The notes beneath the pieces are model-generated. The model saw only the letters and a program-made list of their open reading frames with translations, was not told the origin of the DNA and made no database searches. DNA of 5,894 bases, taken from contig CAAGDT010000211.1 in assembly GCA_900768675.1 (NCBI GenBank), forward strand, positions 1 through 5,894, given 5' to 3'. The stretch is from Oscillospiraceae bacterium. Its GTDB lineage: Bacteria > Bacillota > Clostridia > Oscillospirales > Ruminococcaceae. Below are positions 1 to 5,724 of the stretch, in pieces (the stretch's first letter is position 1; each line of letters opens with the position of its first letter). Both the position numbers and the translations under genes were made by a program.

Positions 1-391
1 CGATACGGTTTGCCATAACGGTTATAAGGTCTATAATGCCTGCCTCTGCGGTAATTTCGGTTACGGCCTTTTTGATAATGCCATGTTCAAGAACCTTCGG
101 GTCGGCTTCTATAACCGTCTTTTTCAGCATTTCAGCCCTGCGCTTTTCGGCGGCAGCCTTCTCTGCCTTTTGCTTTGCCTCTTCGTCAGCCACTTTCTTC
201 GCCGCTTCATCAGCTTTCCTGCGGGCTTTTTCGTCGGCGGCGGCTTTAGCCTTTATGTCAGCAGCTTTTTGGGATTTATCCGTCTTTTTGTCCTCACTTT
301 TTGCGAAAAACCTGTTAAGAAGGAAGTAAAGTAAAGCTACGCCGCCTATGATTACGACTGCTGCAATAACAATAATTAAAAATACATTCAT
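1..391 (-). CDS. Membrane-anchored Lys/Ala/Glu-rich helical protein, 3' end cut off by window edge
   Basis: I do not recognise this protein. The frame starts at ATG 391-389 and stays open for 130 codons to the window edge. Residues 2-25 form one hydrophobic segment (starts MNVFLIIVIA) followed by NRFFAK, which predicts a short outside N-terminus and a cytoplasmic remainder. Residues 31-91 are almost entirely K, A, E, D and R (for example KADEAAKKVADEEAKQKAEK) with no proline or glycine, as in TolA-like or single-alpha-helix segments. From about residue 92 the composition becomes ordinary (TVIEADPKVLEHGIIKKAV), suggesting a folded domain that continues outside. The gene begins 18 bases after the atpA stop with no terminator between, so it is probably co-transcribed, although its ribosome site is weak (only TTTGGTAAAA upstream). 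Two nearby ATGs (396, 387) hit stops within a few codons. It is not subunit gamma as far as visible: the usual gamma N-terminus is absent. The TM plus helix layout recalls subunit b, but no homology is claimed. Confidence 0.85.
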   Translation of the reverse strand, partial: MNVFLIIVIAAVVIIGGVALLYFLLNRFFAKSEDKKTDKSQKAADIKAKAAADEKARRKADEAAKKVADEEAKQKAEKAAAEKRRAEMLKKTVIEADPKVLEHGIIKKAVTEITAEAGIIDLITVMANRI

Positions 392-409
392 ATCATTTTA
401 CCAAAGGGC

Positions 410-1912
410 TCAGAAGCTTGCGGAAAACTCGGTGAGTACCTTTTTAAGCTTCTCCTCGGTTTCGGGGGTAAGCACCTTCTCCTTGCGGATACTGTCGGTT
501 ATTTCGGAATGCTCGGAAGCGATATGGAGGAACAGCTCCTTCTCAAAATCGCTTATCTTCTCGGTAGGAATATCCTTGAGGTAGTTGTTGATAACCGCAT
601 AGATTATAATAACCTGATTTTCAACGGGCAGAGGCGAGGTCTGGGGCTGCTTTAAAACAGCAACAATCCTTTCGCCCTTTGCAAGCCTGCTCTTTGTATC
701 TGCGTCAAGGTCGGAGCCGAACTGGGAGAATGCCTGAAGCTCTCTGTACTGGGAGTATTCGAGCTTAAGTGCGCCGGAAACCTTCTTCATAGCCTTAATC
801 TGAGCAGCGCCGCCTACACGGGATACGGAGATACCGGGGTTTACGGCAGGTCTTATACCTGCGTTGAAAAGCTCGGTTTCAAGGAATATCTGACCGTCGG
901 TGATTGAGATAACGTTTGTGGGGATATAAGCGGAAACGTCGCCTGCCTGTGTTTCGATTATGGGCAGGGCGGTAAGAGAGCCGCCGCCGTAGTTTTCGTT
1001 AAGGTTTGCGGCACGTTCAAGCAGTCTTGAATGGAGATAGAAAACGTCGCCGGGGTAAGCCTCACGTCCCGGAGGTCTCTTAAGGAGCAGGGACAGCGCA
1101 CGGTAAGCAACGGCGTGCTTAGAAAGGTCGTCGTAAACGATAAGGGCGTGCTTTCCCTTTTCCATAAAGTACTCGCCCATAGCACAGCCTGCATAAGGAG
1201 CGATATACTGGAGCGGAGCAAGCTCTGCTGCGGTTGCGGAAACTACGATTGTGTAGTCCATAGCGCCTGCGTTCTTAAGCTGCTCTACTACCGTTGCAAC
1301 TGTTGACGCCTTCTGACCTATTGCAACATAGATACAGATAACGTCGGTGTCCTTCTGATTGATGATTGTATCAACGGCGATAGCGGTCTTACCCGTCTGT
1401 CTGTCGCCGATAATAAGCTCACGCTGACCTCTTCCAATCGGTATCATGGAGTCGATAGCCTTGATACCTGTCTGTAAAGGTGTGTCAACGGATTTTCTTG
1501 TAATAATACCGGGGGCAATTTTCTCAATCGGGCGGTATTCGCTTGTAACAACCGGCCCTTTTCCGTCGATAGGCTCTCCGAGAGAGTTTACGACTCTGCC
1601 TAAAAGCGCTTCTCCTACGGGAACGGAAATAATCTTTCCCGTTCTTTTAACGGAGGAGCCTTCCTTGATGTCTGCGTCGGAACCAAGCATAACTGCGCCG
1701 ACAAAATCCTGCTCAAGGTTAAGCGCCATACACTGAACGCCGTTTTCAAATTCCAGAAGCTCGTTTAACATACAGTTTTCAAGTCCATGTATGCGAACGA
1801 TTCCGTCGCCTACGGTTACAACCGTACCGGTATCGGTAAGCTGTATTCTGGATTCAAAGGCCTTGATTTTGGATTTGATAATGCCTGTTATTTCATCAGG
1901 GCGTAATTCCAT
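410..1912 (-). CDS. atpA: F-type ATP synthase subunit alpha
   Basis: This is the non-catalytic nucleotide-binding subunit of the alpha3-beta3 hexamer of F1, on the cytoplasmic face. It is 500 residues, close to the usual length. Visible in order: the N-terminal delta-binding helix and beta-barrel (about 1-95, including GDGIVRIHGL), the Walker A loop GDRQTGKT at 169-176, the IYVAIGQKAST segment at 194-204, the Walker B strand ALIVYDD at 256-262, the PGREAYPGDVFYLHSRLLER block at 281-300, and the ATPase alpha/beta signature PAVNPGISVS at 355-364. The arginine of SRVGG (R365) reaches into the neighbouring catalytic site in this family. The C-terminal helical domain follows to FSASF. The ATG at 1912-1910 is preceded by GAAAGGA at 1929-1923, 10 bases away, and the MELRPDEI start aligns with family N-termini. 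It lies 38 bases after atpH. No frameshift or missing key residue was seen. Confidence 0.99.
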   Translation of the reverse strand: MELRPDEITGIIKSKIKAFESRIQLTDTGTVVTVGDGIVRIHGLENCMLNELLEFENGVQCMALNLEQDFVGAVMLGSDADIKEGSSVKRTGKIISVPVGEALLGRVVNSLGEPIDGKGPVVTSEYRPIEKIAPGIITRKSVDTPLQTGIKAIDSMIPIGRGQRELIIGDRQTGKTAIAVDTIINQKDTDVICIYVAIGQKASTVATVVEQLKNAGAMDYTIVVSATAAELAPLQYIAPYAGCAMGEYFMEKGKHALIVYDDLSKHAVAYRALSLLLKRPPGREAYPGDVFYLHSRLLERAANLNENYGGGSLTALPIIETQAGDVSAYIPTNVISITDGQIFLETELFNAGIRPAVNPGISVSRVGGAAQIKAMKKVSGALKLEYSQYRELQAFSQFGSDLDADTKSRLAKGERIVAVLKQPQTSPLPVENQVIIIYAVINNYLKDIPTEKISDFEKELFLHIASEHSEITDSIRKEKVLTPETEEKLKKVLTEFSASF

Positions 1913-1950
1913 CCTTAATATGTCCTTTCGTTCAATTTGAGAGAAGAGAC

Positions 1951-2499
1951 TCAGCAGATAATTCCGCTTATCTCCGTTTTAAGCGCTTCAAGCCTTGCCT
2001 TAACGCTTCCGTCGAAGCTCTTGTTGCCGTATTTTATAACAATTCCGCCGATAATCGAGGGGTCGGTCTTTTCCGCAATATTTACGGTCTTGCCGATAAC
2101 CTGCGACATCTTAAGCTTTATGCGCTGTCTTGCGCTTTCGCTTAGCGGCTCGGTAGTTATTACGGTTATATCCGCTATACCGAAGCGCTCGTTGCAGCGT
2201 TCGTTGAAATAGCGGTTTATTTTGTCGAAGCAGTCCAGCCTTCCCGCCTCTGTTACAACCAGCAGGAAGTTATAGGAATAATCCGACAGCCTTCCTTTGA
2301 AGGCGCTTTCAATAACGCCAAGCTTTTCGCTTTTTTCAATGGAAGGGGTTCTGCAAAGCTTTATAAGCTCGGGATTTGCGGTAAGAATATCATTCACCGC
2401 CGCAAGCTCCCCCTGTACGGTTTTAAGCATATCCGGCTTTTCTTCTGTGAGCAGCTCGAACAATGCGTCGCCGTAGTTCTTTTCAATAAGTCCCGCCAT
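1951..2499 (-). CDS. atpH: F-type ATP synthase subunit delta
   Basis: Subunit delta joins the top of the alpha3-beta3 hexamer to the b-subunit stalk and so keeps the stator from turning. The protein is 182 residues, normal for the family (OSCP/delta). The N-terminal helical domain (about 1-105) begins IEKNYGDALFELL, the conserved family opening (Y-A-x-A-L/F type). The C-terminal part carries the delta signature around residues 146-165, DPSIIGGIVIKYGNKSFDGS, followed by VKARLEAL. The start at 2499 has a strong GAAAGGAG site at 2514-2507 with 7-base spacing, and the gene lies 18 bases after the atpF stop. Position between atpF and atpA is the standard bacterial order. Sequence conservation in this family is low outside the C-terminal signature, so identification rests on that signature, length and context together. 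Confidence 0.97.
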   Translation of the reverse strand: MAGLIEKNYGDALFELLTEEKPDMLKTVQGELAAVNDILTANPELIKLCRTPSIEKSEKLGVIESAFKGRLSDYSYNFLLVVTEAGRLDCFDKINRYFNERCNERFGIADITVITTEPLSESARQRIKLKMSQVIGKTVNIAEKTDPSIIGGIVIKYGNKSFDGSVKARLEALKTEISGIIC

Positions 2500-2517
2500 A
2501 AAGAAGCTCCTTTCGGT

Positions 2518-3036
2518 TTACTCGCCAACTTCGGCGATAAATTTGTTGATAAGCTCCTCGTTGTCGGCCCTGGAAATTTCCTTTTCGCAGACCTTCTCGC
2601 TCGCCATTATTACAATGTCGGAAATCTGGTCCTTGATTTCGTTTACTGCCTTTTTCTTTTCAAGCTCAATGCTTTCCTCCGCCTTCTGCTTGATAGCGGC
2701 GGCATTTTGCTGAGCTTCAGCTATTATCTGGTTTTCACGCTCGCCTGCACGCTTAACAGCGTCGGAAACGATTTTTGCGGCTTCCTCCTTGGACTGCTCA
2801 AGAAGCCTTGCATATTCGTCCTGCATAGCCTTCGCCTTATTCTGAGCGTCCTCAGCAGCCTTCATTTCCGCATTAATCTTTTCCTTTCGGCTTTCCATTA
2901 CTGCCATAACCTTATTATGGAGTAAGAAGCGGTAAAGAAGGAAAATTATAAGCGTATTAATAAGCGTGAAAATAATTGTGTCCCCGTTGATGTTTACCAG
3001 CTCGAGAACGTCGCCTGCCAACAGCCTTGTAACCAT
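2518..3036 (-). CDS. atpF: F-type ATP synthase subunit b
   Basis: Subunit b forms the peripheral stalk that links membrane subunit a to delta and alpha. The 172-residue protein has a short N-terminus, one membrane helix at about 20-39 (IIFTLINTLIIFLLYRFLL, with the N-x-L-I-x-F-L pattern typical of b), and then a long charged coiled-coil from about 43 to 150 that contains KINAEMKAAEDAQNKAK and SKEEAAKIVSDA, both typical of the family. The C-terminal stretch SEKVCEKEISRADNEELINK matches the usual delta-contacting end. The start at 3036 has AAAAGGAG at 3052-3045 with 8-base spacing. The gene sits 32 bases after atpE and 18 before atpH. Only one b gene is visible, with no b' partner, as expected for a homodimeric stalk in Firmicutes. 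Confidence 0.98.
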   Translation of the reverse strand: MVTRLLAGDVLELVNINGDTIIFTLINTLIIFLLYRFLLHNKVMAVMESRKEKINAEMKAAEDAQNKAKAMQDEYARLLEQSKEEAAKIVSDAVKRAGERENQIIAEAQQNAAAIKQKAEESIELEKKKAVNEIKDQISDIVIMASEKVCEKEISRADNEELINKFIAEVGE

Positions 3037-3068
3037 TCAAAACGCTCCTTTTATTGATAATGTTGAAC

Positions 3069-3332
3069 TTAACCGCCTATTCTTCCGATAAAGGGGTTAG
3101 CGTACATTAAAAGGAGGGCGATGATAAGGGAGTAAAGACCTGTGGTTTCCGCAAGAGCGTCACCGATAATCATCTGCTTTGTGATAGCGCCGGAAGCTTC
3201 GGGCTGTCTGCCGACTGCCTCAACTGCCTTGCCGCCGCAGTAGCCTTCACCGATACCGGGGCCAAGACCTGCTATCATTGCTAAACCTGCACCTATTGCG
3301 GACGCACCTAAAACGATTGCCTGTTCAAACAT
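3069..3332 (-). CDS. atpE: F-type ATP synthase subunit c, Na+-type with two carboxylates
   Basis: Subunit c is the two-helix hairpin that forms the rotor ring in the membrane and carries the coupling ion. The 87-residue protein has helix 1 (about 5-28, with the GAGLAMIAGLGPGIGEG glycine-rich face), the polar loop with RQPEA at 42-46, and helix 2 (about 54-77) ending in LLLMYANPF. The ion-binding carboxylate is E62 in GDALAETTGLYSL. Counting against the Propionigenium/Ilyobacter c subunit (three residues longer at the N-terminus), Q32 is replaced by E29, E65 is E62, S66 is T63, T67 is T64 and Y70 is Y67. The Na+-ligand set is therefore present, with a second acid. The length and the conserved RQPEA loop make the family certain; Na+ use is inferred. 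Its AAAGGA site at 3350-3345 lies 12 bases from the ATG, longer than for its neighbours. It follows a 97-base spacer with two hairpins. Confidence 0.99.
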   Translation of the reverse strand: MFEQAIVLGASAIGAGLAMIAGLGPGIGEGYCGGKAVEAVGRQPEASGAITKQMIIGDALAETTGLYSLIIALLLMYANPFIGRIGG

Positions 3333-3344
3333 AATTTAAACCAT

Positions 3345-3350
3345 TCCTTT
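3345..3350 (-). promoter_or_regulatory. atpE ribosome binding site with long spacing
   Basis: AAAGGA on the minus strand is the only good Shine-Dalgarno match before the atpE ATG. The spacing is 12 bases of A/T-rich sequence, compared with 6-10 for most other genes here. It lies just downstream of the 3357-3373 hairpin. No better start codon in the frame improves the spacing, and the chosen start gives a family-typical N-terminus. Confidence 0.6.
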
Positions 3351-3356
3351 CATAAT

Positions 3357-3373
3357 TGCCCGAACTTCGGGCA
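3357..3373 (-). other. Hairpin 1 in the atpB-atpE spacer
   Basis: Perfect inverted repeat TGCCCGAA-c-TTCGGGCA, 8-base arms around one base. In RNA this should fold as a 6-bp G/C-rich stem with a 5-base loop. It ends 6 bases upstream of the atpE AAAGGA site. No U-run follows it in the direction of transcription, so it is not a standard terminator. A role in mRNA processing, stability or atpE translation is an inference. Confidence 0.7.
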
Positions 3374-3387
3374 GAGCTATTGCTGTA

Positions 3388-3410
3388 TTTTATGGCATAC
3401 TGCCTTAAAA
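3388..3410 (-). other. Hairpin 2 in the atpB-atpE spacer
   Basis: Inverted repeat with 10-base arms and a 3-base loop; on the plus strand TTTTATGGCA-tac-TGCCTTAAAA. Nine of ten positions pair and one does not. It lies between the atpB stop and hairpin 1. The inner part is only 4 bp of G/C-containing stem (GGCA/TGCC), so it is weaker than hairpin 1. The A-rich outer arm ends in TAAAA on the minus strand, not in a U-run, which argues against a terminator. Confidence 0.5.
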
Positions 3411-3429
3411 CCGTAAAACCTTAGTCTGC

Positions 3430-4185
3430 TTAATCCGTTTCCGCCATAGAAACATAAGCCATAGTAAGAGTGATGAAGATGTAGGACTGAATAACCGCCG
3501 AGAAGAGGTCGAAATAAAGGGAGAGGATTGCGGGAATACCGATTGAGAGAAGTCCCGCCGCAACTCCGCCAAGAGCAAAGTAAACAAGTCCTCCGATAAC
3601 CATACCCGAAACGTTGTTTCCGAAAAGACGGAGCGCCTGGGCAACCGGGTTTGCGAAATCGCCTATGATATTAAAGGGAAGCATAAAGGGCATAGGCTCG
3701 ATAAAGCTCTTTAAGTAGCCCTTCATACCGCCGGTCTTAATCTTGTTGTAAAGCACGAGAACAAAGGTTATAACCGCCCATGAAGCCGTAACTGAAAGGT
3801 CGGAGGCGGGGTTTCTAAGCCCGAAAAGTCCCATAAGGCAGGACAGGAGTATGAAGCAGAACAGCGAGCCGATATAGGGTCCGTATGCCTTCTTGTACCT
3901 TAGTCCCATTGAGTCCTCAACGTAGCCCGAGAAGAAGGAAACTATCCATTCCGCAGCAGCCTGCCGCTTAGAAGTTGGCTTTACCTTAAGGTTTCTTCCG
4001 AGAATAAAGAAAAGTATGCCCAGTACAACTATTATTATCCACTGTGACACAACCGACTCGGAAACTATCCATTCCTTTCCGAAGGCTTCAAAAACTATGG
4101 ACTTAAGCGGTCCGTCAACGGTGAAGGTTCTTTCCGCCGCTTCTGCTGTTTCAGCCGCCAGCAGTCTTATTGCCGTATCTGTCAT
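3430..4185 (-). CDS. atpB: F-type ATP synthase subunit a
   Basis: Subunit a is the membrane stator with the two ion half-channels that meet the c ring. The protein is 251 residues with several membrane helices (about 48-63, 102-123, 134-147, 192-212 and 215-245). The essential arginine is R186 in QALRLFGNNVSG, the family signature. Upstream is the conserved FIEPMPFMLPFNIIGDFANP block (161-180), and the last helix carries Q233 in FDLFSAVIQSYIFITLTMAY, equivalent to the conserved glutamine near the C-terminus. A hydrophilic N-terminus of about 45 residues (MTDTAIRLLAAETAEAAERT) precedes the first helix, as in many clostridial homologues. The ATG at 4185 has AAAGGA at 4201-4196, 10 bases away, and the gene follows atpI by 19 bases. 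I could not judge from the half-channel residues alone whether it is the Na+ or H+ form. Confidence 0.98.
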   Translation of the reverse strand: MTDTAIRLLAAETAEAAERTFTVDGPLKSIVFEAFGKEWIVSESVVSQWIIIVVLGILFFILGRNLKVKPTSKRQAAAEWIVSFFSGYVEDSMGLRYKKAYGPYIGSLFCFILLSCLMGLFGLRNPASDLSVTASWAVITFVLVLYNKIKTGGMKGYLKSFIEPMPFMLPFNIIGDFANPVAQALRLFGNNVSGMVIGGLVYFALGGVAAGLLSIGIPAILSLYFDLFSAVIQSYIFITLTMAYVSMAETD

Positions 4186-4204
4186 AACAAAACGTTCCTT
4201 TCAG

Positions 4205-4609
4205 TTAAGGATTTTCCTCCTCGTTTTTACGCAGGTAAAAAAAGGTGTAATATATTTTCGGGTAGAAAAGAGGAACAACAGCGGAAACAGGGTTTACTGC
4301 ACCAAAGGTAAGCAAAAGAGCCAGAACTGCGAAAATTCCGATATATCGTATTCCGTAGGAGAGGTTTCCGAGAAACTGTCCCCTTTTGAAGCTCTTGCAG
4401 TTCACAATTGCCTCAGCGGTAATTCCCGTTCCGATAAAGTTCATAAGCATCAGCAGATTTCCCACGATAAGCCCGATAAAGACATTCAGGTGAAATCCGT
4501 AGAAAATGCCCAGAATAATTATAATAAGAAGCGCCGCCCCGTTAAAAAGGAGCAGGTACGGCGCCATTGTGCGAAGCTGTGCAAAAGCCTCGCCGGCTTT
4601 TATTTTCAT
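4205..4609 (-). CDS. atpI: ATP synthase subunit I, membrane assembly factor
   Basis: This is a small four-helix membrane protein of 134 residues, with predicted helices near 18-36, 41-59, 84-102 and 107-125. The helix 2 segment GLIVGNLLMLMNFIGTG has the G-N-x(6)-N-F pattern seen in ATP synthase I (UncI/AtpI) proteins. In several bacteria AtpI helps assemble the c ring, and it is reported as important for Na+-type rotors; its precise role varies between species. The ATG (4609-4607) overlaps the atpZ stop (4608-4606) as ATGA. The only upstream purine run is AAAAAGAAAAG, a poor Shine-Dalgarno, so translation is probably coupled to atpZ. The charged C-terminus (RKNEEENP) is cytoplasmic by the positive-inside rule. 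The family is variable in sequence, so the call rests partly on its position directly before atpB. Confidence 0.9.
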   Translation of the reverse strand: MKIKAGEAFAQLRTMAPYLLLFNGAALLIIIILGIFYGFHLNVFIGLIVGNLLMLMNFIGTGITAEAIVNCKSFKRGQFLGNLSYGIRYIGIFAVLALLLTFGAVNPVSAVVPLFYPKIYYTFFYLRKNEEENP

Positions 4610-4926
4610 AGTCTTTTCTTTTTGGTATTTTCGTCGTAGTAGTCGTGGTCACGTCTGTCGTGCTTTACCTCGGAGGCGCCTGTACCCGACTCGTTCTTGT
4701 CGTACATGGCGATTAGCTTCTTAAGATAGCTCATAGCGCCGCAGAACATTGTAAGAATACCCGCCGTTACAAACAGGATATTCACCCACACCGGCCACTC
4801 CAGCCATTCCACCAGCTTTGAGCCGCCTATAACGAAAACAAGAAGCGGAACTACTACAATAAGTCCTATCTGACTTGCAACCGCATAAACGGCAACAGGA
4901 TTTTCTTTTTTATTTTTTGCCATCAT
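4606..4926 (-). CDS. atpZ: AtpZ/AtpI-family protein
   Basis: This 106-residue protein has two membrane helices (about 12-34 and 44-66) joined by a short GGSKLVEWLEWPVW loop, followed by a long charged tail (SEVKHDRRDHDYYDENTKKK). The two-helix hairpin at the head of an atp operon, directly before atpI, fits the AtpZ (ATPase gene 1) family. In alkaliphilic Bacillus AtpZ acts with AtpI in divalent cation uptake; whether that applies here is unknown. Two adjacent ATGs (4926 and 4923) are both possible starts: AAAGG at 4940-4936 is 9 bases from the first and 12 from the second, while a closer AGG is 5 and 8 bases away. I chose the first. The gene lies 30 bases after the upstream CDS, so that gene and the atp genes are likely on one message. 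Its stop overlaps the atpI start. Confidence 0.9.
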   Translation of the reverse strand: MMAKNKKENPVAVYAVASQIGLIVVVPLLVFVIGGSKLVEWLEWPVWVNILFVTAGILTMFCGAMSYLKKLIAMYDKNESGTGASEVKHDRRDHDYYDENTKKKRL

Positions 4927-4956
4927 ACACGCCTGCCTTTCCGAAAACGGCTGTCA

Positions 4957-5619
4957 TCAGAACACTATCTCGCCCAGCCGCCAGCCGTCCTCTGTCTCGG
5001 TCATTGTTGCTGTGAGGACAACCTCTTCGCCGCTTTCCTTTTCGTGGATTGTAATATCAATGCTGCATTCGGTTTCGCTTAACGGGTTGATTTTAAAGCC
5101 CGGATTATCCCAGCTGCGGGTATAGGGCATGGGCGTAAAGTTCTGGATTATGCCAAGGTCGCCGTTGTCCCTTGTCTTATAGATAGGTCCGTAGCCTAAG
5201 GAGTCTTCCTTTATGATTTTCGCCTGTTCGGGTGCAAAAGTGGAGTCAACCAGCTTTTCAAGCTCCTCTATCGAGCTGAAATCGCTGCTGATTGCGGTAT
5301 AGTAGCCGTCCTCGGGAGCGTTTCCGTAGGGTTCGTCCTTATGCTCCATTCCCTTTGTGTAGTAAAGGCAGAGAACCTGATAATTGTTCTTTATAAGCTC
5401 GGTTGCTGCGTCAAGCATTTCCTCTGTTGCAGCAACAGCAGGAGCATCGGGAGCCTTGGTGCTCTGGGAGGTCTGCTCCGAGGGCTTTTCCGGGGAAGGC
5501 TTTGCTCCGCCGAGAGAGTTATATACTATAAAGAAAACAACAACTGCCACAACTAAGCCTGCTGCAAGAAGAATGGCATAGAGGGGAGCGCTTTCGGAGT
5601 ATTTACCTTTTATTTTCAT
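4957..5619 (-). CDS. Membrane-anchored extracytoplasmic protein, possible IseA/NTF2-like domain
   Basis: The product is 220 residues and not an ATP synthase subunit. A positive N-terminus (MKIKGKYSE) leads into one hydrophobic helix at about 13-33, predicting a signal anchor with the rest outside the membrane. Residues 36-65 are a P/S/T/A-rich linker (KPSPEKPSEQTSQSTKAPD). The folded part (about 66-220) starts with a helix EEMLDAATELIKNNYQVL, then GYYTAISSDFSSIEELEKLV, and ends in beta-type repeats finishing with DGWRLGEIVF. This layout resembles the IseA (DL-endopeptidase inhibitor) domains and more generally NTF2-like domains of Firmicutes, but I cannot confirm either without a profile search. 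AAAGG at 5630-5626, 6 bases from the ATG, is a good ribosome site. It is the first gene after the visible promoter and lies only 30 bases before atpZ. A role in cell-wall control or envelope sensing is a guess. Confidence 0.9.
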   Translation of the reverse strand: MKIKGKYSESAPLYAILLAAGLVVAVVVFFIVYNSLGGAKPSPEKPSEQTSQSTKAPDAPAVAATEEMLDAATELIKNNYQVLCLYYTKGMEHKDEPYGNAPEDGYYTAISSDFSSIEELEKLVDSTFAPEQAKIIKEDSLGYGPIYKTRDNGDLGIIQNFTPMPYTRSWDNPGFKINPLSETECSIDITIHEKESGEEVVLTATMTETEDGWRLGEIVF

Positions 5620-5651
5620 CTGTGACCTTTCCTTTCGGGGCTTTTTATGAA

Positions 5652-5667
5652 CAGCGCAAAGCGCCTG
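5652..5667 (-). other. Small hairpin in the 5' leader
   Basis: On the minus strand CAGGCGCTTTGCGCTG can fold as CAG-CGC paired with GCG-CTG, with one bulged G and a TTT loop. It lies about 25-35 bases downstream of the predicted transcription start and about 32 bases before the first ATG. No U-run follows, so it is not a terminator. It may affect message stability, or be incidental. Confidence 0.35.
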
Positions 5668-5690
5668 CGTTTGTTAAAAACTAATAATCT

Positions 5691-5724
5691 ATTATATTAT
5701 ACCTCGTTTTCCACATAAAATCAA
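5691..5724 (-). promoter_or_regulatory. Sigma-A-type promoter of the operon
   Basis: On the minus strand TTGATT (5724-5719) is followed after exactly 17 bases by TATAAT (5701-5696), a perfect -10. A second overlapping TATAAT follows at 5696-5691. Transcription should begin near 5690-5685, giving a leader of about 65-70 bases before the ATG at 5619. It is the only strong promoter match seen upstream of the first gene, so it probably drives the whole operon. Confidence 0.75.

Noticed and set aside
392..409. Possible terminator after atpA
   Set aside because: Only 18 bases with no inverted repeat or T-run on the minus strand, so the operon continues into the next gene.
958..1221. Minus-strand frame of 87 codons inside atpA
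   Set aside because: Shifted-frame shadow within the atpA catalytic core; atpA itself is intact with all its motifs.
1031..1306. Plus-strand open frame of 91 codons opposite atpA
   Set aside because: It lies fully antisense to a highly conserved part of atpA, so its openness follows from atpA codon use. No ribosome site or recognisable protein. The other plus-strand frames (36-329, 1446-1736, 1937-2212, 4016-4639) are rejected for the same reason.
3366..3374. Shared 9-mer TTCGGGCAG in the atpE spacer hairpin and at 5771-5779
   Set aside because: Nine bases shared between two G/C-containing hairpins, with no further similarity, is compatible with chance.
3405..3644. Minus-strand frame of 79 codons overlapping the end of atpB
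   Set aside because: Shadow in another frame of the conserved atpB C-terminus, low complexity in S/L/R, and no ribosome site.
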